Positions 1-10,517 of a DNA stretch of 64,000 bases are shown here, one piece after another; positions within the stretch are counted from its first letter, which is position 1; each line of letters starts with the position of its first letter. Below the pieces are notes generated by a model. It saw nothing but the letters and a program-made list of their open reading frames with translations. It did not search any database and was not told where the DNA came from. The stretch is taken from positions 1-64,000 of the forward strand of contig FWCC01000157.1 in assembly GCA_900169235.1 (NCBI GenBank), given 5' to 3'. The translations under genes were made by a program, and so were the position numbers. The DNA comes from Zarea fungicola. Taxonomy: Eukaryota; Ascomycota; Sordariomycetes; Hypocreales; Cordycipitaceae.

Positions 1-2897
1 TTTTTGTCACCCACATGGCAGGCAAGCAGGGATTGGCAAGGCTTGAAAACGCCTTTCTGGACTCTTTCCTGGAGATCGGCGAGACTGGAACCCGCGAGTC
101 TGAGTTTGTGGTCGCATTGCTTTTTCTTCGTCTGCTAACCTCGGGGCTTTTGCCACCACTACTGTTCCTGGCAGGGATTTCGCGGTTTCCGGGCCGGTAT
201 CAGAGGTCAGGCTTGCAATGGCAAAACGCCAGCAGGAAAAGCCACAGGGAGACCGGCGTAACAAGGCCACAGTGGAAGGCTGCCAGTGGATCAAGAACGA
301 GGAATGTTGGAAAGACTGCAGGGGTGTATATACAAGGTGGTGGTGGGGAGCAGCCAGTGATGGATCGTCTCAACGGCCAGGAAAGGCACAAAACGAACAC
401 GGGGTCCAATGGAAGTATTTACTGCCGGTAAGAGGATGGGCCAGGGCGGAGGGGCAAGGACCACCTCGTAGCTTTTCTTCGTCCATGTTTGTATGCGGTA
501 GCCGCATTCCTGCAGATAAACCAGGCACACCTTGCCAATACATCAACGAAGAGAAGGAGGCTTGCAATTACCTGCTGTATCGGTATCAGTACATTTGCAT
601 CGCTGCGCAGTGCACAATGCCGATGCCATCGCAAAAAAACACCATGAGGAACAAGCACTCTGACAGGGAGCACGGCGGTATCGAGAGACAGCAGCAGATG
701 ATACATACTGCAAAGTGGTAGGGCTAGATCGTGCAAGTTGGTGGCCAGTATTGGCGGTGAGCAGACTCCATCGCAGGGAATAACTACATATGCAGTGAAC
801 GAGTCGATGTGAGCTAAAAGTAGAAATATGTATGACTCCGTACAGTGTCTGACATGGCTTTGCTGTCTGGCAGTTTGCCGGCATCTGCGGATGCACAGGA
901 TCCAATTGCACCTGTCAAGCGGCCTCAGTGGAAGTTCCGAGACGGACATGCAGGTAGGCGCTGAAGCGGAGCCAGCGCTCAAGCAAAAGCAGTTTGGTTG
1001 GCCAGCTACGAGGCATTGTGGCGTTCAAGTCGCATCACTAGTCAGGGGTAAGTTGAAGCCAGCGATTGTACTCCGTACCAGTATTAGCCAAGCAAGTTTG
1101 GTCGCCAGGCACTCCATATTCTGCTGAGAAAAATAAATAAATAAACAGGGCCTGAATTGCCTTGTATTGCTGCTAGCTTTGGCTCCTTGGACCAAATTGT
1201 CCGGGAAAATAGGATAAAGGCTGAAGTAAGGAGAAGGAATAAACCAAATCCTCTCTGCTATCAGTGGTTCCGGTTATGTGTCTATGGGTTTGTCCGGTTG
1301 GAAGCGAATGGGGTCTCCTGTAGAGGCACAGACGAGAAATAACACATCTGTCTCACGAATTTGAGTTTTTGTGTATCGGCCTCTTTGTTAGCTTCGATGC
1401 ATTCACTGCCCCCGTCAGACGGTGGTCAGCTGGGTGTGAAAAGACTCGAGAGCAAGGCGGCTTGCCTAGCGTGGGACTGGAAAGGGGCTATCGTCAGCCA
1501 ACCAGTCTAGGCTCATGCTTGTGTGGCGAATATCGGGGCGAATAATAGGCTACTTCCGTAATAGCTGGATTCGGTCCTGCCATTTTGGTTCACGACAGAC
1601 GAAGGAGTTCTCAGTGTTACTTGAAAGACCTGGTAGGGTGATGATTGGACTTGTGAGCTTGGTAGAGCATGAGTGGGATGTGTAGGATGAGCGTATTTTT
1701 GCACAGCACTGGGCAGCATCTCCTTCAACAGCCAACTACCGTGGCGTCGGATACGCCAAGAGTGTAGTTACTGAGCATCGTCGCGGGCGGTGGATTGACA
1801 TTTCGACAAGACGTGCCAAAGTATGGACTTTTTGTCCCCACCAGGGACAATAGGTACCGCTCCACTGGAGTGTAGCAGTTTTGTTACAAGCAGCCTTTAC
1901 CAACTGCTGCGCAAGATTGACCGAAAAACGGAGTAATAAGATGTACATAAAATCCTGATACCGGTAGAATGAACCGCAGCCCCATGTGCCAATACCAGAA
2001 GTGGCCGCTGCGAATCCACTTGGGGGCTCTGAAGCTCGGAGCTTGAACAAGCTGGGCTGCACCACGGCACCTGTAGGCTGCAGGTCGCAGCCACAGTCAG
2101 CCACAAGCTAACTACTGCAGGAACCAGCATGTGCCTCGCTGCATGTCTCTCGCAGGAGCAGCTCCATGCACATTGCAAGTGGTTTTGCTCGGCATTCATG
2201 CACCTAACCGCCAAGAGACTCGCTAGCCATGCAACGGAGACGACTCTTGCATCGCATAAAGGTCAAGAATCCGACTGGGGCTAGCCACGTCTGGCCAACA
2301 AGGCCAAATCCTTCGTCTGTCAATTCCAAGGCTTGCTTGGTGATGCTCGCCGACACTTCCTGATACATGCTAGACAGGCAATGATGTGCGCAGCTGTGTC
2401 TGAAAAAAAAAACAAATACGGTGGTGTGTCTAGTTTCGGCGCCATGATCTAATCAGGGATAATAGTTCTGGCATCCCATCGGGTGATTGTTCACATGGCT
2501 CATAAATCAGGCGACTGAGTTCTCAATAATGGCAGTATGCTGAGGATGGAAGCTAGAGGTAACCGTGTTTCTGCGTCGTGAACAAGAAATGAATTAGGAG
2601 CAGCAATCGTGGCCTTGACAAAAGGACAGGGCGTGCGTGTCACTGCGTGACAGACAGGCTCGGTTCTGATCGTAGGCTGAGGGCCTGGGCTGTGACGTAG
2701 ATGGGGCGGGCCAGAGGGACCGATGGGAGGCTTTGGGAGCGCGTTGCTGACCAGGGGGTCGTTCGGGTTGGGTCACCACGATGCTCTACCGTGTCTCACA
2801 AGCTTCGATCCACACTGGGCAACTGGCCCCTGACGTCTTTATGCTTGCTAGCGGGGAGCAGTCAGATGCGCCAGCAAATAGCGCCTCAAAGGGCAAA

Positions 2898-2921
2898 CCA
2901 GTATCCGTACCAGTATCCGTA
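2898..2921. repeat. Two tandem copies of a 12-bp unit
   Basis: The unit CCAGTATCCGTA occurs twice without a gap (2898-2909 and 2910-2921), followed by a partial third similarity. It is non-coding and no function is apparent. Confidence 0.8.
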
Positions 2922-4544
2922 ATCCGTTCGTCATACTGCGTACTGCGTACTTTGTTCTCTGTCCTGGGCAGACGTGGCGAGGGTTGCCATGACGGCAGCG
3001 AGTGAATAGAAGGAGGGACTTTGTTTTTCCCTTGCTTTTCGTCCCAACATACCTCATGCCTGCGCATCCCCCCGCTCTTGGTACGTCCATTGTGGCGGCG
3101 TCAGGGGATGGATGCACATGTATCCATATGGAATCGTCGGTCGTGACCCCTGTCTTGGAGCTGGCCTGACTTTTTCCCAGAACACGCGCAGGACAAGACA
3201 CCACCAACAAACCTGGCAAACCAGTGCTGGCGTACCAGTAACTAGCAGAGACAAGACACGGCTGTGTGGAGGTTCTCTGGGGGGGCGGATTGGTGTGCGC
3301 CCCTCTGGAAAGACACTTTCATAGTTGGCGGATACATGGAGCCAGTCAGGGTTTGTCTCTTTTCTTTTTGGACTTTTTTTTTTGGCCGTGGCTTGCCATG
3401 AGGAAACTGCCTAGTTGCTAGTCTAGCCCGGTGTGTATCCCGACGATCGGTTTTTGGCTGTGGTGGGCATTGTTGATGGTAAAACGCGCCAACAGCACGT
3501 CGAGGCGACGGTCAGCATGCCAAACTGAGTCGCCTTGAGTAACGGCCAAAAAAAAGAGAGCAAGACAGTCGACTCGCGTGGCGATGAGGCTTGATGCTGT
3601 TCATGCACTTGGTAGGAGGAGGCCGTTCATGCAAACAGACAATGGACGGGCAAGTTTAGGAACTTCAGCATTGCGAGCCGTACTATGCCGAGAGGTAATT
3701 GCTTGTTGGCAGTTGACTGAAGTAGGAGCTCCGACAATGGAGAGGTGAATAGATGGACGAAGCTGGAACAGGGACAAGAAGAACGAGGTGCCGTGGATGT
3801 GGGCGTACCCGTAGCTGGTGGATGCATAGAGGACGGACAAGGATTTGGTTCCTGGCCTAGTTCCAGATGCAGACTAGCAAGGCGGGCTCTGGGGGAATGG
3901 TACCTGGAGCTAGTCCCTGCCAGGCAAGCGGAAAAGTGGCGTGCCTGATGGATGACCAGAAGGATCAGGAGGAGGTGGTGGTGGACGGAGGAGGGAGGTG
4001 CTAGGCAAAAGTACCATTTGTTTCCAAAGATAATAATAGAGATGGTTATAGAAGAGAAATACATATTCTCGGCAGGCCAGCTATAGGTCAAATATAGTAC
4101 AAAACACATGTCAAACATTGGCCATGGGCAGTACAAGAGAACAGACTGATTACCGAAAATAGGTACAGGCAGCTCTGGCAATCAGGCCGCTGTATGGACT
4201 GGACACTGGCTGGGCAGCGACAAGTCCCGTCAGTACCTCCCGTTGACATTGCCAGATACTGTACGCAGTGACCACATGTGCTCCGCTCCCCACGCAAAGA
4301 CACCAGTCGATGTTTGGATTGATACTTGTATCCCCGATGTACCAGGCCGACGTTTTCCTCTGTCGCTGTGTCTGTCGCTGTGTCGTGGCAGGACATGCAG
4401 GTCGGAGGTCAGAGGCAGCACAGATCAAGGCGCTGCACATGTATGCAACAATGTACTGGTTCCGAGTGTGGGATTGCCAACAAGATGCTTCTCTAGCTGA
4501 ATAGGGACGCTGGCCATCCTCCACTAGCATTAACAACGGCATCA

Positions 4545-4617
4545 ACATACACACACATGCACACTCGCATGCACACACGCACAAGCACACACACAGGACA
4601 CACAACCCACAACCCAC
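4545..4617. repeat. Imperfect CA-rich microsatellite
   Basis: About 70 bp consist almost entirely of CA and CACA blocks interrupted by TG, GC and GG dinucleotides. It is a simple-sequence tract in the upstream intergenic region, likely polymorphic between strains. Confidence 0.85.
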
Positions 4618-6119
4618 CTCTCAAACAGGCTATAGCTGGTGTACCTCACTCCCCAGACGCACCCCAAAGTAAAAATAAAAATATAAAAAATAGAACAAGT
4701 CGGGGCGAGCTGAGCCACAACAGGAACCAACCGCTGTGTTACTAGTCTGGGACTCGTGCAACGCCTGGGAGTGACTGGCTGCGCTGCCTTGTCGGCGGGC
4801 GCCATTAGTGGACTCTAGGGACCCCCCGTTCCATTTATGGCAGCCACAGACCAGAGACAATGGGGCCCAGGTACGGGGTGCAGCAATGGGAACCAGTCGC
4901 CCAAATGCCTCTGATACCAGTAAAAGAGTGCACGGCTCGTTGTGCCAGTCAGTATCAGAAATAGCATCGCTGACACACACGGTCATGCAATACTCCGTAC
5001 TAGAATAGACGGACATGAAGCTATTGGGCGTTGCACCCATGGCCTCTAGACTCTGCCGCCACGCGCAGGCTGCTCTGTACCAGCACAATTCGGATGCTGC
5101 TCACTGGGTACCGAGAACCACTGTTGTCTCGCCCGCTCGCCACTCATTGCCTAGCTGAGCCGTCTATTCAGTCGCGCCCACACACACGTATACACATATT
5201 AGTAGTGCTAGACATGCACAGGTACACACCCCAACAAGCAGCACCACCATACACCGCACCGCACCGCACACGCCACTCAACCACTTGTGCCCGCCCTCCG
5301 CCAACTGGTGCGCTGTACGGAGCTCCAATTCTGCCGCTAACGTTAGCTCCAGTACAGCCGCTGAACCGCTTCACCAGTGACCGTCGACCGGCGAGCGGGT
5401 GGCACTTGGCACCCACTTGCAGGTGCGCCAGTGTACCAGTGCACCGCTGTACAACCCGCTGTCACGGTTCCTGGCAAGCAACTTTTCTGGCTCTCACCCA
5501 CTAGGCCACTAGGCCACTGTCGCTGGCCGGCCTCCTGCTCCCTTTTCCCCCCAGCTTGCCCCCCCAATCCCCGTTTTCTTCCTCTCGCCTCCCATCATCC
5601 ATCACCAACTGGTTTTTTTTTTTTTGTTCTACACTCTTTTTTTTTTCTTCCCCCACGTCCTTTTCCCCCTTCATTCATTCATTTTTTTCTAGTCGCTCTC
5701 TACACTGTCGTTTCCATACTCTCACGGTATTCCTTCACTCTTTTCGGAATCACCATTACACTCCTTTAGGCCTCGCAGTCCACTCCGACATTTCAGACAC
5801 CACCCGACGACCCCCCCAACGCGGTCCGCACATTCATTCACTCCCAACGTATTCGATCTGGTCATCTCTCGACATATACTCTTCAGATTTTCTCCTTCCG
5901 AGTCGATGCGTCAGTCTTTATTGCTTATAATCTAACACACCACCTTCTTTTACCGGAAGCATATTGCGTTTTGCTACCGCCGGCGCTCTCATCACCAATA
6001 CCCGATCACGACGCCAAACACATATTCTGTGTATCATATACTTGTTAACAACTTTTGATCACAACGACACATAAAATTCACAGTGTTTGTCACTGACAAA
6101 CTGCCTCGTGCTCTTTGCC

Positions 6120-8102
6120 ATGGCTACCAAGGTTGAAATGCCCACCACAATGGTGCCTCTGCATCAAGTCCCCGAGGTCTCGAGCCCCAGCTCAGTCACA
6201 GCTCCTGGTTCCTCCAAGCAGACCCCATCTCCCTCCGCCTCTGCCAGCGGCCAATCCTCAGCTGGTCTGTCAAAGCGTCCTCCTCGCAAGAGCACCCTCA
6301 CCCAGCAGCAAAAGAACCAAAAGCGCCAGCGGGCCACCCAGGACCAGCTGGCCACGCTCGAGGTCGAATTCAACAAGAACCCTACTCCCACAGCCAATGT
6401 CCGTGAGCGCATTGCAGAGGAAATCAACATGACGGAGAGATCTGTTCAGATTTGGTTCCAAAACAGGTATGTCCCTTCCGCACTTCGGGCGTTGCAGAGC
6501 CCCCCCGGGGGTACCCATCCATATCCATACCCACAGGCCACCAGCTCCAGTTCCAAACACGCCATGCTGACTCGCTTGCCATCTAGACGCGCCAAGATTA
6601 AGCTGCTTGCCAAAAAAAGCCTCGAAACAGGCGAGGACATTGACTCCATCCCCGAATCCATGCGGGCTTACTTGGCCATGCAGGCAATGGAATCGGGCAA
6701 GAGTCTGGGTGGTAGCTATCTCGGCCGCACCGGCCTTGCTCCCTTTGGCCATGGAAACATGCTCCTCGGCGAACAAGGCGGTCCCGGCAAGGTTCTCATT
6801 CATCATCTGACCTGCAGTTCCCTCAGCATTGGCAAATGGACCAGAGTCGGCCAAAACACCATGGACCTCATCATCTTTTACTCCCCCGACAAGTGCACCA
6901 TGACATACTACATCAACAACGACCAAAACGGCTACAAGATTGAGTATCCCTTTGCTTACATCAAGAATATTTACATTGAAAACAGCGAAGGTGACCCCTC
7001 CAAGATTGGCGGCATCGTCATTGAGCTCAACCACGCCCCCAACTTCTTCATGGACTCGCCTCCCACCAACGGCGGCTTCTACCAGGTCGGCGACTTTACC
7101 GAGGACTCGCAGGCCTCGCACTGCATGATTCACCACATTGGCGGCAACCCCAAGGTTCTCAGCGGCCAGCTCGCCAAGCTCGTCTCTCTGGAATCCTTCA
7201 TGAGCCGCCACTCCATGGTCTACCAAAACGCCAGCCCCAACCCGAACCACCACAACGCGGCCGATTCGCACGCCATCTCTGCCTCGGCCCCCGTCTCACC
7301 CATTGCTCGCCCCTCGTCGCAACCAAACTTTGGTCCCAGCCAGATGGGGGGTCTGATGCCCGATCCGAATCCATGGGGCATCGGCCAGATGCACTCGAGC
7401 ATGCGTCCTCCCCAAGGCCACAAGCGCCAGCGAAGCCGTTCCGTCCCTGGCCCCATCGACTTTGCCATGTTCCAGAACCAGCCCATGCCGTCCTTTTACA
7501 TCCAGCCGCCTGCCGACATGGCCCCTCCGCCGCACACGCCCAATGTCTATGCGCCTGTGCCTCAGCAGCCCAACATGACACACAACTTGCGCATCGACAC
7601 GCAAGCCGGATTCGGTCTCGACATGCGCCAGTATCCCATGTCCGCCACGACTGCCTCGCCCGCCGACTTTCCCCAGAGCCCCGGCTTCTACCAGCATCCC
7701 CACGACGGCACGCCGCTGCCTACACCAGGCTACAATGCCGGCTACGGCGGCGCATTTCTCTCCCCCATGGTTGGCGCAGAAAACAATGGACCAATGCCCG
7801 CTCCGCCGCCCATGTCGTACGCCAACACGTCGGAACCTGCCATTGTAGAGCAGTCTCCTCCCATGGGCATGATGGGCCGTCCTGGCTCGGCTGGATTGTA
7901 TGCGACACACGATGGCTCGTGTGCTGTATCGGAAGACGGCACGCCACTCAACGACATGTACCAAAAGCACAACATGAATCTATCGCCAAGCTATGTCCAC
8001 TCGCAGCAGACGGAGCTTGATATGGACCAGCTGGTGCATTTTGACACGGTGGATCCGTCAAGTCTCTCGCCTCCTGAAGTCATGGGATCGGCATCGCAAT
8101 GA
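6120..8102 (+). CDS. Homeodomain transcription factor (HTF1/HOX-type developmental regulator candidate)
   Basis: Nuclear DNA-binding regulator. Exons are 6120-6466 and 6587-8102, giving 620 residues. The ATG at 6120 sits in a strong GCCATGG context, and the upstream in-frame codons have no ATG. The homeodomain spans about residues 64-123 and ends in the helix-3 signature WFQNRRAKIK, which is restored only when the 120-bp intron (GTATGT...CTAG) is removed. A conserved-looking globular segment follows at about residues 175-320 (it includes the string SLSIGKWTRVG), then a long Pro/Met/Gln-rich tail typical of fungal activation regions. The family controls conidiation and sexual development in Sordariomycetes. 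Resemblance to the HTF1/HOX2 group is my recollection of the architecture and is not proven here. The intron length is a multiple of three with no in-frame stop, so an unspliced transcript would still encode protein. Confidence 0.92.
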   Translation: MATKVEMPTTMVPLHQVPEVSSPSSVTAPGSSKQTPSPSASASGQSSAGLSKRPPRKSTLTQQQKNQKRQRATQDQLATLEVEFNKNPTPTANVRERIAEEINMTERSVQIWFQNRYVPSALRALQSPPGGTHPYPYPQATSSSSKHAMLTRLPSRRAKIKLLAKKSLETGEDIDSIPESMRAYLAMQAMESGKSLGGSYLGRTGLAPFGHGNMLLGEQGGPGKVLIHHLTCSSLSIGKWTRVGQNTMDLIIFYSPDKCTMTYYINNDQNGYKIEYPFAYIKNIYIENSEGDPSKIGGIVIELNHAPNFFMDSPPTNGGFYQVGDFTEDSQASHCMIHHIGGNPKVLSGQLAKLVSLESFMSRHSMVYQNASPNPNHHNAADSHAISASAPVSPIARPSSQPNFGPSQMGGLMPDPNPWGIGQMHSSMRPPQGHKRQRSRSVPGPIDFAMFQNQPMPSFYIQPPADMAPPPHTPNVYAPVPQQPNMTHNLRIDTQAGFGLDMRQYPMSATTASPADFPQSPGFYQHPHDGTPLPTPGYNAGYGGAFLSPMVGAENNGPMPAPPPMSYANTSEPAIVEQSPPMGMMGRPGSAGLYATHDGSCAVSEDGTPLNDMYQKHNMNLSPSYVHSQQTELDMDQLVHFDTVDPSSLSPPEVMGSASQ

Positions 8103-10517
8103 GTCGCTTTTCAGAGGCTCACCATTTGCCATTTCTCTCTTCTGGACTTTGCATGGAGCAAACACAACTTTGCCTTGTATTTGCTCCCTCTTTGGCGTTT
8201 TTTTTCCTTGTCTTTTGTTGGCTGTTTATCTAATACCACTTTGCTTTTCCCCTTTTTGGTTTTGCTTGTTCATCTTTCATCCTTGAACCCATTTTTCTGG
8301 CACATTTTGCTGCATCTTTTATCCTCCTATGTCGTCAAATTTGGCTATACTGGCCAGTTGGAAGACTACCTTTTTTTACCGGCGGTAATACTTTTTCACA
8401 CTTTTTCCTCCGCTTCCTTGCGCCGGGGCGGGTTATAACGAGTCTTTGCATGAACGAAAACATTTTATTTTCTCTACTTTGAAGGATAGGCTATGCGGCA
8501 AGCGGTTGCCTACTTGGAAAAAAAAGTTTGATTTTTTTTTTCTCTTTTGGAAGAGGCGACGGTCTCGTGGCGGTATCAAGTGGGAAAGATCAGTTGTTGA
8601 GCAGGCTTCAGGTCATTATCCGTGTCACCATACTGTTGTGCGAGTCGTTTGTCTTTTTTGTTTTGTACATGGGCTGCCATACTTGGTCGGTTGTCGAGGG
8701 TTTTGTTAACTAGCAAACAACCAGCACACGATGGTATTTCTTTTCGCTTGTTACTGTTTTCCTTCTTTATTCTTGTTCTTTTTTTTTTGCACGATTTGTT
8801 GATATTGTGTGTGTGTTTCTTTCTTTGGGAAGCCCAGGAGGCTTTTTTGGTTACCACTTTTCATTTTTCAACTTTTATTTGGTGCGATATGTAATGGGTG
8901 ATAGATTCTGTATTTAGGGAGCTTGGATAATGCGAGTAGTTTAGCTGGGTGAATTCTACTATCTCGTTTGGATGGGTGAAATTTTACATTATTGTATGCC
9001 ACTGGTGTTTCCAAGTAATGTGAGTGACTGATTTGTTCATGGTAAAAAGGCAGGATGGATGGTTGCGACAAGATATGGTCACTGTTGAGCCGGCATTGGC
9101 TCTTTGGCGGTTTTTGGCCTCGGAAACCAGTGTCAGTGCAGGCGCCACAGACGGTTGGTAAAGCGGGGTTTATTGCGCCCCTGAAGCCTGAAGCCTGAGC
9201 AAGGCAATGGAGACGGGCGGCAAGCACTCGCTGGTAGATGGGGTGTGGTGGCTAGCTACCAGTACTGTACTGGTAGTACTGGGTGTCATGCGAAAGTTTT
9301 GTCCCTCTTGTATGTTCCTTTTGACGCTAGTAATCCTTGTAAAGAAATCAGAGGTACCTAAGTAATGGAGGAGCAAACAACTAATTAATTTAAATATAAA
9401 ACGGCATAATAATATATTTTTAAAAATTGCAATAACTAATTATAAGTAGTAAATAGTATAGAATATTTTCTTTATATTTATATAATATTATTTAAGTTAG
9501 TAAAGCCCTGTTTGACCTGGTATGCTGTACCTGAAGACCCTGGTCATTAAGGCTTGATCCCTGGCAAGTACATTGTAGAAGACAAAACTTACCCATCATA
9601 CCCAGTACGTAGGCATGTAAGCGAGGGTGGCCTCGATTCCGTCATGCATGTTTTGGACTAGACTATCCATCTAAATATTTCCAAGTTTTCATCGGCCATC
9701 TTTGACCAAGTTCTGTACTTGCTGCACTGCCGAGAGGGGTGATGAAAGGGAATGTGGCGCGGAGGGAGGCTGTGCCACACGCGCCTCTGTACCTACAGAT
9801 ATGTACCTGCGCGGCCCTTGCTTCTTTGTTGGCTTTGCGGCGCAGTGCGTTTGATTTACAGAGTACAGAGTACCTTATGGAGTAGAGCAACGTGGGAGCG
9901 TGGGACACTCTAACTTGCTAGGCTAAATATAATAGGAGCTGCGCTGCCATTGCCGCTCCATGGCATCGCGACAGGCAAAATTAACAAGTGAATAAGGTTT
10001 AGTGCTTGCCAGGTACTTTGCACTAAACCCACCGCCACGAACAAGCCAGAGCAAACCCCAGACCAGTGACCACCCACATTCAGACGCCCTGACACGGCCA
10101 AGGCGAGACAGTGCTGGAGACTTGTAAGGGTACCTGGTACCTGTTCGCTATCCTTTGTACCTAGGGGGGCTTGACAGCGTGCATCCGCCGCCAAAAATCC
10201 TCTACCGGTACTTGGGACTCGTTCTTTGTACTGCACCGTGACGTTTCCTCTCCACCCACCCAAGTCTCTCTTCCTCCCGCTCCTCTCTTTTTTTGTCCTT
10301 GTCTCGACGCAGCGCAAACGACTCCTATGTACCATAATCTCTCCTTGACAATTCTCCCTCGTTTATTTCCTTTACCTTGATACCCTTTTTGCAAATAGAA
10401 AGCACCAATCTTGTGCCATCATTGCTCCAACGTAGCGACGTCACTTCTTCACCACACCTACCCTTCCAAGCCACCCGTCCAACGACAAACCCCCGATGGT
10501 GAGACACGTTTGGCGGC
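8103..10517. other. Intergenic: 3' UTR of the homeodomain gene, AT-rich island, flippase promoter
   Basis: The first 800 bp are T-rich on the plus strand and fit a long 3' UTR and terminator zone. About 9375-9500 is an almost pure A/T island with sharp edges, unlike the rest of the window. The last 300 bp are pyrimidine-rich and fit the promoter and leader of the flippase gene. No coding gene is supportable. Confidence 0.6.

Larger units (their letters stand above)
1..6119. other. Long gene-poor region upstream of the homeodomain gene
   Basis: I see no supportable coding gene in these six kilobases. Open frames are short, overlap on both strands and show no recognisable domain. The right end (about 5530-5700) is a dense C/T-rich tract with T runs, typical of a fungal promoter and 5' leader. 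Scattered copies of a TACTCCGTA-like nonamer occur at 1069-1077 and 4991-4999, with a variant near 834-842. Long upstream regions are common for fungal developmental regulators, so this may be the extended promoter and leader of the downstream gene. A non-coding RNA cannot be excluded. Confidence 0.6.

Noticed and set aside
6270..7271. Minus-strand 333-codon frame across the homeodomain gene
   Set aside because: It shadows a well-supported gene and its content is low-complexity Val/Gly/Asp without motifs.
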